NCBI RefSeq assembly: GCF_030944405.1
Contig: NZ_CP132339.1
Location: 6,262,001 to 6,326,000, forward strand
Length of the DNA: 64,000 nt
Source of the DNA: Janthinobacterium sp. J1-1
GTDB lineage: Bacteria; Pseudomonadota; Gammaproteobacteria; Burkholderiales; Burkholderiaceae_D
Direction: 5' to 3'
Shown here: positions 62,856 through 64,000 of the stretch, piece by piece
How the letters are laid out: every line of letters begins with the position of its first letter
How positions within the stretch are numbered: the stretch's first letter is position 1
Program-made: the position numbers and the translations under genes
The notes under the pieces: model-generated
Database searches by the model: none
What the model was told of the DNA's origin: nothing
What the model saw: the letters and a program-made list of their open reading frames with translations, nothing else

Positions 62856-63858
62856 AGAAGCCGTTTCCGCCGCCGAATGCGTCGCCCTGCAACTGGCCAG
62901 CGACGGCGACCGCTACGCGGAACTGGGCCGCAAATTGAGGAGCACGCAGTTTTCCACCACGCTGACGATCGCGCGCGGCAGCTCCGACCACGCCTGCAGC
63001 TACCTCGCCTACCTGATCATGGCGCGCCTGGGCCGCGTCGTGGCCTCGCTGCCGATGTCGCTGGTGACGCTCAATAAATCGCCGTTGAAGACGCGCGACA
63101 CCCTGGCCATCTCGATCTCGCAATCGGGCCAGAGCCCGGACGTGGTCGAACCGATCAAGTACTTCCGCGACGGCGGCGCCACCACCGTGGCGCTGGTCAA
63201 CGATATCGACTCGCCGCTGGCGCACGCCGCCGAATGGGCGATGCCGCTGCGCGCCGGCAAGGAGAAAAGCGTGGCCGCCACCAAGAGCTTCATCACCAGC
63301 CTGGTGGCCGGCGCGCGCATGGTGGCGCAGTGGCAGAACGACCCGGAACTGCTGGCGGGCCTCGAAGCGCTGCCCGAAGCCCTGCTGGGCGCCACCCGCA
63401 TCGACTGGTCGCCGGCCGTGGACGTGCTGGCGCCGGCCCGCAACATCATGGTGGTCGGACGCGGCATCAGCTTCCCGGTGGCGCTGGAATCGGCGCTGAA
63501 ATTCAAGGAAACCTCGGCCCTGCAGGCCGAAGCGTTCAGCGGCGCCGAGATCAAGCACGGCCCGATGGCACTGATCGAGGACGGCTATCCGCTGTTGATC
63601 TTCGCCACGCGCGGCCCGACCCAGGCCAGCCTGCTGCAGCTGGCGACAGAGATGCGCGGCCGCGGCGCGAAAGTGCTGCTGGCGGCGCCCGACGATGTGG
63701 CCGAACGCGACCTGACCCTGCCGGTATCGGCCACGCCGGATCTCGATCCCATCGTCGCCATCCAGTCCTTCTACGTGATGGCAGCCCAGCTGGCGGCCGC
63801 GCGCGGCATGGATCCGGATGCGCCACGGCACCTGAGCAAAGTCACCAAGACCAACTAA
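62836..63858 (+). CDS. SIS-domain glucosamine-6-phosphate deaminase (NagB-II type)
   Basis: A 340-residue protein with two SIS sugar-isomerase domains: TLTIARGSSDHACSYLAYL, AISISQSGQSPDVVEPIKYF, KSVAATKSFITSLVAGARM, VVGRGISFPVALESALKFKE and the C-terminal DPDAPRHLSKVTKTN. It lacks the glutamine amidotransferase domain of GlmS, so it removes the amino group as a NagB-II deaminase. The GTG at 62836 has AGAAGGAG upstream and overlaps nagA by 20 bases; ATG codons at 62845 and 62848 are alternatives. Confidence 0.87.
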   Translation: MTSMMLEEAVSAAECVALQLASDGDRYAELGRKLRSTQFSTTLTIARGSSDHACSYLAYLIMARLGRVVASLPMSLVTLNKSPLKTRDTLAISISQSGQSPDVVEPIKYFRDGGATTVALVNDIDSPLAHAAEWAMPLRAGKEKSVAATKSFITSLVAGARMVAQWQNDPELLAGLEALPEALLGATRIDWSPAVDVLAPARNIMVVGRGISFPVALESALKFKETSALQAEAFSGAEIKHGPMALIEDGYPLLIFATRGPTQASLLQLATEMRGRGAKVLLAAPDDVAERDLTLPVSATPDLDPIVAIQSFYVMAAQLAAARGMDPDAPRHLSKVTKTN

Positions 63859-63869
63859 GCCATACCTTT

Positions 63870-63898
63870 CATGGACCCGGACGCAGAGCCGGGCCATG
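63870..63898. other. Hairpin after the deaminase gene
   Basis: CATGG-(A)-CCCGG pairs with CCGGGCCATG around an 8-nt loop, with a single bulged A and no T-run. It lies between the deaminase stop and the next ORF, and may stabilise mRNA or reduce transcription into that gene. Confidence 0.5.
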
Positions 63899-63925
63899 GG
63901 CAGCGCACAGCGCGGGATAATAAAA

Positions 63926-64000
63926 ATGATCAAGAGACTGCTGGCGGCACTCGCATGCGCGGCCCTGATGCCGTGCGTCCACGCCGTGGAAAACATCGAA
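63926..64000 (+). CDS. Start of an exported protein (3' partial)
   Basis: Only the first 25 codons are in the window: MIKRLLAALACAALMPCVHA, a clear signal peptide, then VENIE. It follows the nag operon after 67 bp, so it may be a periplasmic or outer-membrane protein for GlcNAc or chitin oligosaccharide use. Family cannot be named from this fragment. Confidence 0.75.
   Translation, partial: MIKRLLAALACAALMPCVHAVENIE

Overview
This is a GC-rich chromosomal stretch from a betaproteobacterium, most likely an Oxalobacteraceae of the Janthinobacterium/Duganella/Massilia type. The gene families point there (CbpA-CbpM, GspA-GspB, a FimV-like protein, CirA-like receptor, DUF692/DUF2282 genes, FliT and YjfB motility proteins). 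Identification is by reading motifs only; no database search was possible. I see no rRNA, tRNA, CRISPR array, prophage or plasmid function. The only recognisable transposable element is one IS110-family insertion sequence at about 6.6-7.9 kb.

Layout. 0-6.6 kb: the end of a CheB-type methylesterase, a CirA/FepA-like outer-membrane receptor divergent from an OmpR-type two-component system, and a lipoprotein of the SMP-30 type. 6.6-7.9 kb: IS110 transposase with a structured non-coding flank and a small palindromic repeat. 7.9-10 kb: a PRISE-type reductase and its divergent LysR regulator. 10-22.4 kb: the dominant metabolic locus, a minus-strand sugar operon. It holds a ribose-type ABC importer, L-fucose mutarotase, dehydrogenase, lactonase, a two-subunit UxaA-type dehydratase, a 2-keto-3-deoxyfuconate dehydrogenase, a FAH-family hydrolase, a GntR regulator, a UxaB-like reductase and an LgoD-like dehydrogenase. 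Together these suggest non-phosphorylating L-fucose breakdown to pyruvate and lactate, plus a branch for L-galactonate through tagaturonate and altronate.

22.7-31 kb: a MerR/TipAS regulator, several small oxidoreductase and hydrolase genes, and an HxlR-DadA-GlxA operon divergent from an MFS exporter. 31-34 kb: a soluble NarX-like kinase, a NarL-like regulator and a Crp/Fnr protein. 34-41 kb: stress and salvage genes (DJ-1, ABM, PncB plus a nicotinamidase-like hydrolase, AzoR with a LysR, CbpM-CbpA). 41-43 kb: two neighbouring exported beta/gamma-crystallin proteins. 43-51 kb: a MATE exporter, a DPP-IV peptidase, CsbD, a methyltransferase, FliT, a FimV-like protein and FumC.

51-59.8 kb: small proteins, then a bufferin-type peptide gene next to a gene in which the DUF692 (MNIO) and DUF2063 proteins are fused, YjfB, MobB, a phospholipase C-like enzyme, GspA-GspB and small hypotheticals. 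59.9-64 kb: an N-acetylglucosamine operon (BadF-type kinase, GntR regulator, NagA, SIS-domain deaminase) with overlapping genes and a clear sigma-70 promoter, running off the end into an exported protein.

The most interesting loci are the bufferin locus with its enzyme fusion, the dual L-fucose/L-galactonate operon with a 120-bp palindrome inside it, the possible IS110 bridge-RNA region, and the Q/Y-rich linker in a secreted crystallin.
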